Assembly (NCBI GenBank): GCA_041941305.1
Contig: JBGTQJ010000004.1
Location: 124,001-188,000 of the forward strand
Origin: JANSWP01 sp041941305
GTDB taxonomy: Bacteria > Bacteroidota > Bacteroidia > Chitinophagales > Saprospiraceae
Reading direction: 5' to 3'
DNA: 64,000 nucleotides
A program made the translations under genes and the position numbers. The notes beneath the pieces were generated by a model. The model made no database searches. It saw only the letters and a list, made by a program, of their open reading frames with translations, and had not been told where the DNA came from. Position 1 is the first letter of the stretch. Each line of letters opens with the position of its first letter. Below, piece by piece: positions 25,293-33,192 of this stretch.

Positions 25293-26438
25293 TTAAACAA
25301 CTATCAAAAATTGCTTTAAGACAGAATGGAGTTTTTCGAGAAATAAATCTGCTTCGGCTTTGGAAATGCTTAAAGGGGGAAGCAACCTTATAACTTTGGG
25401 ATTGGATGAAGAACCCGTAAATACTTTTGCTTCATACAAAAGTGTTTGGCACATCGATTTAATTGGAAATTCGAATTCCAACCCTATCATCAGCCCTTTT
25501 CCTCTGATTTCTACCAAACCATCTAGCTCCATTAAATTTTCAAAAAGATAAGCCCCCATTGTTGCGGCATTTTGGATAAGTCCTTCTTGTTCAATGACTT
25601 CCAGTACTGCCAATCCAGCGGTACTAGCCAAATGATTGCCACCAAAGGTGCTTCCCAATTGACCATACTGAGCTTCAAACTTTGGATGAATCAAAACTCC
25701 ACCTATCGGAAATCCATTGCCCATGCCTTTGGCAATTGTGATTAGGTCAGGTTCAATTCCTGCAAGTTGGAAAGCAAAAAACTGACCGCTACGACCATAA
25801 CCAGACTGAACCTCATCCAAAATCAAAACAGCATTATTTGCTTTACAGAGTTTAGAAAGGGATTGCAAAAAGTTAGGTTCTGGAACATGAATACCTCCAA
25901 TACCCTGTATCCCCTCTACCACAACCGCACATACGTCTCCATGACTTAAACTTGCTTCTACACTTTCCAAATCATTCAGGCTATGATATTCTTTTTCAAA
26001 AAGGCAACTTAATGGAGATTGGATTTTGGGATTGTCCGTAATATTAACTGCCGCAGCAGTACGACCATGAAAAGCGCCTTTAAAGCTGATGACTTTGGTT
26101 TTTCCATTGTAAAAAGAGGAAAGGTTCAAAGCTACTTCATTCGCTTCTGCTCCTGAATTAACGAAAAAAGCGTGGTAATCATCAAATCCGGAAACCTGTC
26201 CCAGTTTTTTCGCTAAATCTGCTTGAATTGTATTCTGAACTGAATTGGAATAAAAGCCTAACTGCTCCAGTTGCTTTGAAATGCGTTCTACATAATGGGG
26301 GTGACAGTGCCCAATTGAAATCACACCATGCCCACCATAGAAGTCTAGGTACTTTTGACCATTTTTGTCCCAGACATAGCTGCCTTTTCCACTACTTATT
26401 TCTAGATCGAAAAGTGGATATACTTTGAATAAATTCAT
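25293..26438 (-). CDS. argD: N-acylornithine aminotransferase
   Basis: ArgD (381 residues) is a class III PLP aminotransferase that makes N-acylornithine from the semialdehyde using glutamate. Visible are SYVWDKNGQKYLDFYGGHGVISIGHCHP, FVNSGAEANEVAL, FKGAFHGRTAAAVNIT, VVVEGIQGIGGIHVP, LILDEVQSGYGRSGQFFAFQLAGIEPDLITIAKGMGNGFPIGGVLI (PLP Lys in AKG), and the LGSTFGGNHLASTAGL loop. It lies 11 bp from argC and 14 bp from the carbamoyltransferase gene. Confidence 0.93.
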   Translation of the reverse strand: MNLFKVYPLFDLEISSGKGSYVWDKNGQKYLDFYGGHGVISIGHCHPHYVERISKQLEQLGFYSNSVQNTIQADLAKKLGQVSGFDDYHAFFVNSGAEANEVALNLSSFYNGKTKVISFKGAFHGRTAAAVNITDNPKIQSPLSCLFEKEYHSLNDLESVEASLSHGDVCAVVVEGIQGIGGIHVPEPNFLQSLSKLCKANNAVLILDEVQSGYGRSGQFFAFQLAGIEPDLITIAKGMGNGFPIGGVLIHPKFEAQYGQLGSTFGGNHLASTAGLAVLEVIEQEGLIQNAATMGAYLFENLMELDGLVEIRGKGLMIGLEFEFPIKSMCQTLLYEAKVFTGSSSNPKVIRLLPPLSISKAEADLFLEKLHSVLKQFLIVV

Positions 26439-26449
26439 TGTTTTTTGTT

Positions 26450-27415
26450 TTAAAATGCCATTGCTTTTAGACCTAAGCCAATCGTTTCTTCCAGACCAAA
26501 CATCAAGTTCATGTTTTGAACAGCTTGTCCAGAAGCTCCTTTGACCAAATTGTCTATAGCGCTTATTATCAGCAGTTTATCATTGTGCTTTTCTAAAAAA
26601 AGGACACATTTGTTGGTGTTAACAACCTGCTTGAGATCAGGATTTTGTTGACTTAATATGACAAAAGGATGATCTTCATAAAAACTATCATAAAGCTTCA
26701 ATAGGTATTCTTCTGAAATTTCAGATTTGGTATATATGCTGGCAAAAATGCCTCTGGTAAATGCTCCTCGGATTGGGAGGAAATTGATTTCTTCCTCAAA
26801 ATTATCATCCAGGGACTCCAGACTCTGCCGGATCTCACCCAAGTGCTGATGCTTGAATGGTTTATAAACTGACAGGTTATTATTGCGCCAACTGAAGTGG
26901 GTCGTTTCCATTGGTTTTTGACCAGCCCCAGTTGAGCCAGTAATGGCGTGAATGTGTATGGGATTATCTAATAGTCTAGCCTTTGCAAGGGGCAAAAGTG
27001 CCAATTGAATGGCAGTGGCAAAGCAACCTGGATTGGCAACAAAATTTGCCTTTTGGATAACTGCCTTATTTAATTCTGGCAAACCATATATAAAGCCCTT
27101 GGAGGAATCCTTCAAACGAAATTCATTGCTTAAATCAATTATTTTAATGTCCTCCGGGGGGTGAAAAGCCTTCAAAAATGCATTGGATCGACCATGCCCC
27201 ATGCATAGAAAAATTACATCGACTTCGAAAGAAACCTCATCGGTAAAAGCCATAAAGACTTCTCCGACAAGGTCTGTATGAATGTTACTCACTAGTTGAC
27301 CTGTTTGACTTTGGCTATGGACATAACTTACAGTTACTTCTGGATGATAGAAGAGTATCCTCAACAATTCTCCAGCTGTATATCCAGCTCCTCCGATAAT
27401 TCCGACTCGTATCAT
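26450..27415 (-). CDS. argC: N-acyl-gamma-glutamyl-phosphate reductase
   Basis: ArgC (321 residues from ATG 27415) reduces the acylglutamyl phosphate to the semialdehyde with NADPH. The Rossmann start IRVGIIGGAGYTAGELLRIL, the catalytic Cys in FVANPGCFATAIQLALLPL, HAITGSTGAGQKP, and the LPIRGAFTRGIFASI block are present. A longer frame to 27508 overlaps argG; the ATG at 27415 sits directly on the conserved Gly-rich beginning and is preferred. The 82-bp gap to argG contains no evident signal. Confidence 0.94.
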   Translation of the reverse strand: MIRVGIIGGAGYTAGELLRILFYHPEVTVSYVHSQSQTGQLVSNIHTDLVGEVFMAFTDEVSFEVDVIFLCMGHGRSNAFLKAFHPPEDIKIIDLSNEFRLKDSSKGFIYGLPELNKAVIQKANFVANPGCFATAIQLALLPLAKARLLDNPIHIHAITGSTGAGQKPMETTHFSWRNNNLSVYKPFKHQHLGEIRQSLESLDDNFEEEINFLPIRGAFTRGIFASIYTKSEISEEYLLKLYDSFYEDHPFVILSQQNPDLKQVVNTNKCVLFLEKHNDKLLIISAIDNLVKGASGQAVQNMNLMFGLEETIGLGLKAMAF

Positions 27416-27497
27416 GATGTTAATTTGATAGTTTGTTGTAGCATTGCCGCTATGCGGCTCGATGCCGAAGATTTTTTTAATCATTAGTTTTAGCGCA

Positions 27498-28694
27498 CTA
27501 AAAAGCATTGACTGCTGAAACCTTTTGATAAATGTTCAATTGATTGGCAAATACTTTGGTGAATCCCTTTACATCTTCACCAGTCCAGCCAGTATTCATT
27601 TCTCCATATTGACCAAATGCTGAATTCATTAAATCATTTTCAGAGGCGATCCCCTGTAACTCAAATCGATATGGATAGAGTTTGATGTAGACTTTTCCCG
27701 AAACTTTTTGCTGGCTGTCCTCCAAAAAGGTTTCAATATTTCTCATAACCGGGTCTAAAAACTGACCTTCGTGGAGTAACATCCCATACCAATTTGCCAA
27801 TTGCTCTTTCCAGTATTGTTGCCATTTGGTCAAGGTGTGTTTTTCCAAAAGATGATGCGCCTTTAAAATGATCATTGGTGCAGCAGCTTCAAAACCGACC
27901 CTTCCTTTGATTCCAATAATAGTGTCTCCTACGTGAATGTCCCTTCCTATGGCGTAGGGTGCTGCAAGGCTTTGCAAGGCTTGTATGACTTCAATTGGGT
28001 CATCATAAGATTGATCATTCAATCCTTTCAATGCACCTTTTTCAAATTCCAATTCAATTTCACTTGGCTGTTCAGATTGTTGTTGACTCGGCCAGGCAGT
28101 TTCGGGCAGACTTTTTGAGGAAGTGAGTGTTTCAGATCCGCCAATGCTGGTACCCCATATTCCACAATTGATGGAGTACTGTGCTTTTTCCCATGACCAT
28201 TCAAAGCCATGTTTTTTTAAGTATTCTATTTCGTCTTGTCTCGATAGTTGCAGGTCTCTAATAGGCGTAATAATTTCCGGATTTTTACCAAGCACCTGGA
28301 AGACCAAATCAAAACGTACCTGATCATTGCCGGCACCTGTACTGCCATGAGCAATGGCATTTGCACCAATTATATTGGCGTGTTTGATGATTTCAAGGGC
28401 CTGGAAAGTTCGCTCTGCACTTACAGATAATGGATAGGTGTTGTTTCGAAGTACATTGCCATAAATTAAATACCGAATACACTTTTCATAAAATTGGGGA
28501 AGTGCATCAATACAGGTATAGGAAGTGGCACCTAAATGATACGCTCTTTCCTCAATATTTTGCTTTTCTGATTTGGAAAATCCACCTGTGTCAATGGTGA
28601 CCGCATGAACTTCCATTCCCTTTTCAACACTCAGATATTTGATGCAGAAGGAAGTATCCAAACCTCCAGAATAAGCTAATACGACTTTTTTCAT
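27498..28694 (-). CDS. argG: Argininosuccinate synthase
   Basis: ArgG joins citrulline and aspartate with ATP. The PP-loop opening KKVVLAYSGGLDTSFCIKYL, AHGSTGAGNDQVRFD, ITPIRDLQLSRQDEIEYL, the NCGIWGTSIGG block, and the C-terminal region are typical; the length from ATG 28694 is 398 residues. Other in-frame starts (28715 or 28814) add residues that run back toward or into the upstream GNAT gene. The sequence is of the Bacteroidota type, with SINCGIWG where many others have DENLWG. It is the second gene of the operon, 32 bp after the acyltransferase. Confidence 0.93.
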   Translation of the reverse strand: MKKVVLAYSGGLDTSFCIKYLSVEKGMEVHAVTIDTGGFSKSEKQNIEERAYHLGATSYTCIDALPQFYEKCIRYLIYGNVLRNNTYPLSVSAERTFQALEIIKHANIIGANAIAHGSTGAGNDQVRFDLVFQVLGKNPEIITPIRDLQLSRQDEIEYLKKHGFEWSWEKAQYSINCGIWGTSIGGSETLTSSKSLPETAWPSQQQSEQPSEIELEFEKGALKGLNDQSYDDPIEVIQALQSLAAPYAIGRDIHVGDTIIGIKGRVGFEAAAPMIILKAHHLLEKHTLTKWQQYWKEQLANWYGMLLHEGQFLDPVMRNIETFLEDSQQKVSGKVYIKLYPYRFELQGIASENDLMNSAFGQYGEMNTGWTGEDVKGFTKVFANQLNIYQKVSAVNAF

Positions 28695-28726
28695 GGTTTT
28701 AATTTTTTGAATCATGTTTTTGATTT

Positions 28727-29311
28727 TTAAGGTGCTTCCTGTCCGTGGATAATCATGTGGTCTAAATGGAATTTCATTTCCATCGTTTTTGAAGGAGCAA
28801 GCATTCCCGTGCAAAGGCAGAGTTTGTGTTCATTTTTTTCCAGAATCTCGTAATTGGGACAACTTTGACATCCTTTCCAGAATACTTCATCTTGAGTCAA
28901 CTCTGAAAAAGTAACCGGTTTGTAGCCCAACTCAGAATTGATTTTCATGACTGCCAAACTCGTTGTTATGCCGAATACTTTTGCTTCTGGAAATTTATCT
29001 CTTGCATGATCGAATGCGCGCTTTTTGATCATTTTGGCTACTCCTTTTTTTCGAAACTTTGGTGTGACGATTAATCCCGAATTGGCGACAAAACGACCGT
29101 GCTCCCAGGTCTCTATGTAGCAAAACCCAGCTAGCTCTGAACCGTTAAGGGCTATAATGCCATTGCCATTCATCATTTTTTCTTTCAGGTAGGAAGGCGT
29201 TCGGAGGGCTATGCCAGTACCACGAACCTTGGCAGAATGTGCTATGGTTTGACTGATCTCATCTGCATATTGATAATGTGATACAGTGGCAACATGAATC
29301 TCTATATCCAT
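28727..29311 (-). CDS. GNAT N-acylglutamate synthase candidate (argA function)
   Basis: This 194-residue GNAT acyltransferase is the first structural gene of the arg operon. The acetyl-CoA loop reads FRKKGVAKMIKKRAF, preceded by GRFVANSGLIVTPK and followed by KVFGITTSLAVMKINSELGY. A Cys-rich tail (KGCQSCPNYEIL and KLCLCTGML) could bind a metal. No ArgA or ArgJ is present among the arg genes, so this enzyme most likely acylates glutamate to start the pathway, as for related operon-linked GNAT proteins in Bacteroides. The acyl donor (acetyl- or succinyl-CoA) is unknown. It is preceded by the Arg-codon leader. Confidence 0.78.
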   Translation of the reverse strand: MDIEIHVATVSHYQYADEISQTIAHSAKVRGTGIALRTPSYLKEKMMNGNGIIALNGSELAGFCYIETWEHGRFVANSGLIVTPKFRKKGVAKMIKKRAFDHARDKFPEAKVFGITTSLAVMKINSELGYKPVTFSELTQDEVFWKGCQSCPNYEILEKNEHKLCLCTGMLAPSKTMEMKFHLDHMIIHGQEAP

Positions 29312-29415
29312 TTGACATTTAAAAATTTGTATTCAATGCCGAAAAGTATTCGATATTGAAATTGTGAACTACACTAGTCTTTAACAGCAATTGGAAAATT
29401 GAGCGAAGTAGCTCA

Positions 29416-29442
29416 TAAAAATAGTGGAGAAAATTATCCACC
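29416..29442 (-). terminator. Weak hairpin with U-rich tail in the arg leader
   Basis: On the minus strand GGTGGA (29442-29437) pairs with TCCACT (29428-29423; one G-U) around TAATTTTC, followed by ATTTTT. Six pairs is weak for an intrinsic terminator, but it lies between the leader stop codon and the first structural gene, where an attenuator is expected. Confidence 0.4.
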
Positions 29443-29461
29443 CCTGGGATGATATGTAATA

Positions 29462-29554
29462 TTATACGCCCAATGGGCGACGACGACGAGCACTAGAAGT
29501 AGCAGTGGATGCCACGCAATTAAGAAAAGAATGATATGTTGTCGTATAAAACAT
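29462..29554 (-). CDS. Arginine operon leader peptide (four consecutive Arg)
   Basis: This 30-codon ORF begins at ATG 29554 and stops at TAA 29464-29462. It ends with SSARRRRPLGV: codons 23-26 are CGT CGT CGT CGC (29488-29477). Arginine is scarce in this AT-rich genome, and a run of four just before the first gene of the arginine operon is what a ribosome-stalling attenuator needs. The layout copies the His leader upstream of hisG: consensus promoter, short ORF, end-product codons near the 3' end. The coding call rests on sequence logic only; a convincing antiterminator was not found. Confidence 0.68.
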   Translation of the reverse strand: MFYTTTYHSFLNCVASTATSSARRRRPLGV

Positions 29555-29561
29555 TGATTGA

Positions 29562-29592
29562 CAAATGTATACGCTTCTTTTATTTATTGCAA
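29562..29592 (-). promoter_or_regulatory. Predicted arg operon promoter
   Basis: On the minus strand TTG (29592-29590) and TACATTTG (29569-29562) are separated by 20 bp, identical in octamer and spacing to the his promoter. The leader ATG begins only 7 nt after the octamer, so the leader transcript would be nearly leaderless. Confidence 0.6.
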
Positions 29593-29760
29593 CTCAGAAG
29601 AGGAAAAAACTGACTCAGCATCTTTTGCAATTATTTTTTAATGATCAAATTGAGAATAATTGTAAGTATTTCTCAAGCAGAAGAAATATTATTTTTTATT
29701 TAAGACTAACTTTTTCGAAATATTTGGAATTTAGAAGGGGATTTTTTAAAAACAAAAGTC

Positions 29761-29791
29761 GGGGCATTTATTAAAACCCAATAAATGCCCC
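29761..29791. terminator. 12-bp hairpin terminator after the porin gene
   Basis: GGGGCATTTATT (29761-29772) pairs perfectly with AATAAATGCCCC (29780-29791). It lies 59 bp beyond the stop of the minus-strand porin gene and a T-rich tract follows in that direction. The rest of the spacer 29593-29849 shows no gene; a 69-codon frame at 29565-29774 has no protein character. Confidence 0.7.
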
Positions 29792-29849
29792 CAACCTTTG
29801 ATATATTCATACTATGCTTGAGCTGGCTCCCTGTTGTTCGTAATTATTC

Positions 29850-30950
29850 TTAAAATGCATAAACAGCTGCAAAAATGAAAGCTGCACTTTTATCAGTAGG
29901 CAATTCAGCATCATCCAAAAAAGCATCTTCTTTTGAGGTATCCAGTCTTACTTCCGGAATCAAAGTGATTGGACCCAGATAAATATTTCCTGAAAGTGTC
30001 AAAGAGGTAATGTTGTTTTCAGATACACCACTTATCAACCCATCCTCATCACTGATGTATTCGCCACGAAGTGCCAAGGTGAAGGCATCATTAAAGGCAT
30101 AATTGGCGTACAAAGCAGCGCCAAACCAGCTGGTATTGTCGCCTTTGTCTGGTGCAACTGTCTTGACAGTGGAGTTCAAACCAAATGCAAAAGCGTCACT
30201 GACCTCATAAGTAGCTGTTAAGTCTATCTGATGTCCGAAAACTTCATTATCTGCAACTGAATCGTCATCTTTTCCGCCGATGTAATTCAGGTAAGCATCT
30301 AGCCCTCCAGATGAAAAACTGATTTGTGCACCAATATGTTTGCCGCTGACTTCATCGATTTTGGAGTCCGTATCATTGAATAAACCAACCATGAAACCAA
30401 AATTATCTGTAATCGAAACATCTGCCTTTAAACCAGTATGGTAAAAGGGACCATTGGAGAACATGTAAGATGTGCTGTAATTTAGGTTTGCAGGTGCATC
30501 AATGACTTCATATCCCACATGGGTTCCAAAATTCCCCAATGTAAAAGTCAAATTGTCAGTTGCACCGTAAGAAACGTACAATTGTTTGATTACTGCCAGG
30601 GTTGTTCCATTGTATCCATTTGCAACTTCGGCACGTGGCCCAACTGCCAAGTCAGCGACAAAGCCAAATTTGCCTTCTTTGGATAAAACGACATTTGCCA
30701 TACCTGGCGTAAAAGAATTGTGCGTTTCGGTAAAACTCGTTGGGAATGGTTGCTCCTGGAAATGGTATTGATAATAAGCATCAACGAAACCGCTTACTGA
30801 GAATGTTTTTTCTTCCTCTTCAACGGGTTCTTCATTTTTAGTTTCAGTAGTTAATAGGTCTGCATTTTTGAAATTGTCTTGTGCAGAAGCATTGTTAACA
30901 AGACATAAAAAAGAGATCAATAATGAAAAAGTAAGGATTCGAGCTTTCAT
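29850..30950 (-). CDS. Outer-membrane beta-barrel porin (BBP2/OmpL-like family)
   Basis: This 366-residue protein has a signal peptide (MKARILTFSLLISFLCLVNNASAQ), a short acidic linker (EEPVEEEEK), and then alternating amphipathic strands: FSVSGFVDAYYQYHF, GKFGFVADLAVGPRA, IKQLYVSYGATDNLTFTLGNFGTHVGYEVIDAPANLNYSTSY. It ends AAFIFAAVYAF with a terminal aromatic, as required for BAM insertion. The FVDAYY...GYEVID pattern is that of the putative beta-barrel porin-2 family. Its place next to amtB and glnB suggests a channel for small nitrogen compounds under low ammonium, which is inferred from context. Confidence 0.8.
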   Translation of the reverse strand: MKARILTFSLLISFLCLVNNASAQDNFKNADLLTTETKNEEPVEEEEKTFSVSGFVDAYYQYHFQEQPFPTSFTETHNSFTPGMANVVLSKEGKFGFVADLAVGPRAEVANGYNGTTLAVIKQLYVSYGATDNLTFTLGNFGTHVGYEVIDAPANLNYSTSYMFSNGPFYHTGLKADVSITDNFGFMVGLFNDTDSKIDEVSGKHIGAQISFSSGGLDAYLNYIGGKDDDSVADNEVFGHQIDLTATYEVSDAFAFGLNSTVKTVAPDKGDNTSWFGAALYANYAFNDAFTLALRGEYISDEDGLISGVSENNITSLTLSGNIYLGPITLIPEVRLDTSKEDAFLDDAELPTDKSAAFIFAAVYAF

Positions 30951-31252
30951 AATTCAAATTTTTTTAGTTTTTGAATATCTCAACACAAAGCATCTAAATG
31001 CTTGAAATTGCCTTTAAGCCTAGCATATGCGCGTTGAGAAAATGAAAAATCGAAAACGGAAAACTCGAAAATCTTTCGAATTACCAGCCTGATTTTTGGA
31101 GGGTTCCCACCCTTTAGTAAGTAGATGGAACAATGATTCTTACCATGTCTTTTTAATTGCAGCAAAATCTATCTACCAAATCCAAGCTGAAAAGAAAAGA
31201 TTGTTTTAATTTTGAGTTGCTATGTTTGAATTCGGGTTCCCCGTTTTCAAAT

Positions 31253-31278
31253 AGAGGCATCGAATTTTCGATGCCTCT
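31253..31278. terminator. Hairpin between amtB and the porin gene (distal)
   Basis: The 11-bp perfect stem carries the loop ATTT, with TTTTG on the plus side and an ATTTG tail on the minus side. Confidence 0.55.
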
Positions 31279-31309
31279 TTTGTTAAATGAAATGTATGAA
31301 ACTTAAACA

Positions 31310-31338
31310 GAAGCGAAAGGTTTTGAATCTTTCGCTTC
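31310..31338. terminator. Hairpin just after amtB (proximal)
   Basis: A 10-bp perfect stem with a 9-nt loop lies 25 bp beyond the amtB stop on the minus strand. A T-rich run follows it on the plus side, so it can act in either direction. Confidence 0.55.
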
Positions 31339-31362
31339 CATTTTTATTGAAGTTGTCTATTG

Positions 31363-32613
31363 TTATTTAATAGCCAGTTCATAATTGCCGGCAACTTCTA
31401 GTTGTTCTTGATACGCTGGCATATCGTGTTCTGCAATATCCAGTCCTTTAACCTCCTCCTCTTCAGAAACTCTGATTCCAACAGTTACTTTTAGGACGTA
31501 GAATGCCGCAAAGGCAAAAGTAAATGTAAAAGCTCCCACAGCCGCAACACCAATTAATTGAGTTACGAAGGAAAAGTCTCCAATTCCAAAAATTCCAACA
31601 GCTAATGTTCCCCATATTCCACAGACCAGGTGTACAGAAGTTGCTCCTACAGGGTCATCCAATTTCAAATACCTGTCAAAGAAAACAACCGAAATTGGAA
31701 TGATTGCACCAGCAATGAGACCAATAGCCAAAGCAGAAGTAATGGACACTACGTCTGCTCCTGCTGTGATACCGACCAAGCCTCCAAGGATACCATTCAA
31801 AACCATAGATAAGTCATGAGATTTGAACATCCAGTAGGATACAAAAAAGGCTCCGATGGCTCCAGCAGCGGCTGCCAAACTTGTTGTTACAAATACCAGG
31901 GCAACACCAGCAGGATCAGCTGAAAGAACAGAACCGCCGTTAAATCCAAACCATCCAAACCAAAGGAGAAATACCCCTAATGTTGCCAATGGAAGGCTAT
32001 GACCTGGAATTGGTTTGATTCCCTTGCTGGTATATTTTCCTTTACGTGCTCCTAATAGGATAATGCCTGCCAATGCACCCCAACCTCCTACAGAGTGTAC
32101 TATAGTAGAACCTGCCAAGTCATAGAAACCAAGCTCATCCAACCAGCCAGCACCCCATTTCCACATACCTGTAATTGGATAACTTAAGGATACAAATAGT
32201 AAGGTGAAAATTAGGAAAGGCATTAATTTGATACGCTCTGCGACTGCACCTGAGACGATGGTCGCACATGTAGCGGCAAACATTGCCTGGAAAATAAAGT
32301 CTGTGTAATAGTGATAGGAACCATCTGCGTATTCAATTCCGCCTGCAGCACCTTCCGGAAGACTTAAGCCAAACCCGGCGAATCCAAAAAATCCACCTCC
32401 GTCTCCTCCTGGGTACATTAAATTAAAGCCACAAAGGCAATAAGTTAGCAAGCCAATTGCGATAATCATGCAATTCTTAAAAAGAATATTAACCGTGTTC
32501 TTTTTTTGTACAAATCCCGCTTCCAGTGTTGCAAAACCTAGATGCATGACAAAAACCAACACTGTTGCAATTAAGATCCATAAATTATTCGTCGTAAATA
32601 TTGCTTCGTTCAT
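31363..32613 (-). CDS. amtB: Ammonium transporter
   Basis: This 416-residue Amt/Rh channel (from ATG 32613) has eleven predicted membrane segments, ammonium-pathway residues in FQAMFAATCATIVSGAVAERI (Phe gate and Ser/Trp site region), and VHSVGGWGALAGIILLGARKGK containing the first of the twin His; the second lies in ATSVHLVCGIWGTLAVGIFG. There is no long cytoplasmic extension. It belongs to the family that PII (GlnB/K) blocks when nitrogen is ample; glnB lies directly upstream. A longer in-frame start at 32640 adds nine residues not expected for the family. Confidence 0.94.
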   Translation of the reverse strand: MNEAIFTTNNLWILIATVLVFVMHLGFATLEAGFVQKKNTVNILFKNCMIIAIGLLTYCLCGFNLMYPGGDGGGFFGFAGFGLSLPEGAAGGIEYADGSYHYYTDFIFQAMFAATCATIVSGAVAERIKLMPFLIFTLLFVSLSYPITGMWKWGAGWLDELGFYDLAGSTIVHSVGGWGALAGIILLGARKGKYTSKGIKPIPGHSLPLATLGVFLLWFGWFGFNGGSVLSADPAGVALVFVTTSLAAAAGAIGAFFVSYWMFKSHDLSMVLNGILGGLVGITAGADVVSITSALAIGLIAGAIIPISVVFFDRYLKLDDPVGATSVHLVCGIWGTLAVGIFGIGDFSFVTQLIGVAAVGAFTFTFAFAAFYVLKVTVGIRVSEEEEVKGLDIAEHDMPAYQEQLEVAGNYELAIK

Positions 32614-32818
32614 TTCTTTAAAAATTAAAATAGCTTTCACCTTCTAACCAACACCATTGTTGATTAAAAAATGAAATAGAGAAGTCAAAATCTCCTTTTG
32701 AAGATTCCCAAATGATTAGTTCAAATTCAGGTTAAAGCATCCGATTTTTCCGAAAAAAGATGACCTATTCCTGAAGCCAAAAATTAGTTAATATTGATTT
32801 TCAGTTTAGTGAAAGATA

Positions 32819-32853
32819 AATGCTGACAGCTGACAATCCTCAACCGCCAACAA
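32819..32853. repeat. Short degenerate heptad run after glnB
   Basis: The bases read as 7-bp units GCTGACA, GCTGACA, ATCCTCA, ACCGCCA and end at the glnB stop. They resemble the heptad units of the longer palindromes but lack an inverted arm. Confidence 0.45.
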
Positions 32854-33192
32854 TTAAATCGCATATTCTGCCATTTCTCCAGTTCGGATTCTGGTTACTT
32901 GTTGCACGTCGAGTACGACAATTTTTCCGTCTCCTACTTCTCCGGTTTTGGCACTTTTTAAAATAGTTTCGACGATTTCGTAGACCTTGTCGTCAGTAGC
33001 TAAAATATTGAGCTGCAATCTGGCAATGTAATCTGAATCATACACACTGCCACGATATACCATTTGTTTGCCTTTCTGCAAACCGTAGCCCTTCACTTCC
33101 TGAAGTGTGAAGAAATTGACCCCAATCGTTGCCAGTGCATCCCGAACTTTTTCGAATCGGTTGAGCCGAACGATTGCTTCTATTTTTTTCAT
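32854..33192 (-). CDS. glnB: PII nitrogen regulatory protein
   Basis: This 112-residue PII signal protein binds ATP/ADP and 2-oxoglutarate and controls AmtB and nitrogen enzymes. It opens with KKIEAIVRLNRFEKVRDAL. The T-loop region YGLQKGKQMVYRGSVYDSDY differs from the proteobacterial RGAEYxxDF form but keeps a Tyr near the tip. The ATP-binding C-terminal EVGDGKIVVLDVQQVTRIRTGEMAEYAI is canonical. It lies 240 bp upstream of amtB on the same strand, and divergent from gltB, so one intergenic region may serve both sides of nitrogen assimilation. Confidence 0.93.
   Translation of the reverse strand: MKKIEAIVRLNRFEKVRDALATIGVNFFTLQEVKGYGLQKGKQMVYRGSVYDSDYIARLQLNILATDDKVYEIVETILKSAKTGEVGDGKIVVLDVQQVTRIRTGEMAEYAI

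Larger units (their letters stand above)
30951..31362. other. Spacer between porin and amtB with two terminator hairpins
   Basis: No gene is seen. AGAGGCATCGA (31253-31263) pairs with TCGATGCCTCT (31268-31278), and GAAGCGAAAG (31310-31319) with CTTTCGCTTC (31329-31338). Both are strong stems near T/A-rich runs and would end the minus-strand amtB transcript, so the porin gene is probably expressed from its own promoter. Confidence 0.6.

Noticed and set aside
29565..29774. 69-codon plus-strand frame upstream of the arg leader
   Set aside because: No protein character, and it overlaps the predicted arg promoter and a terminator.
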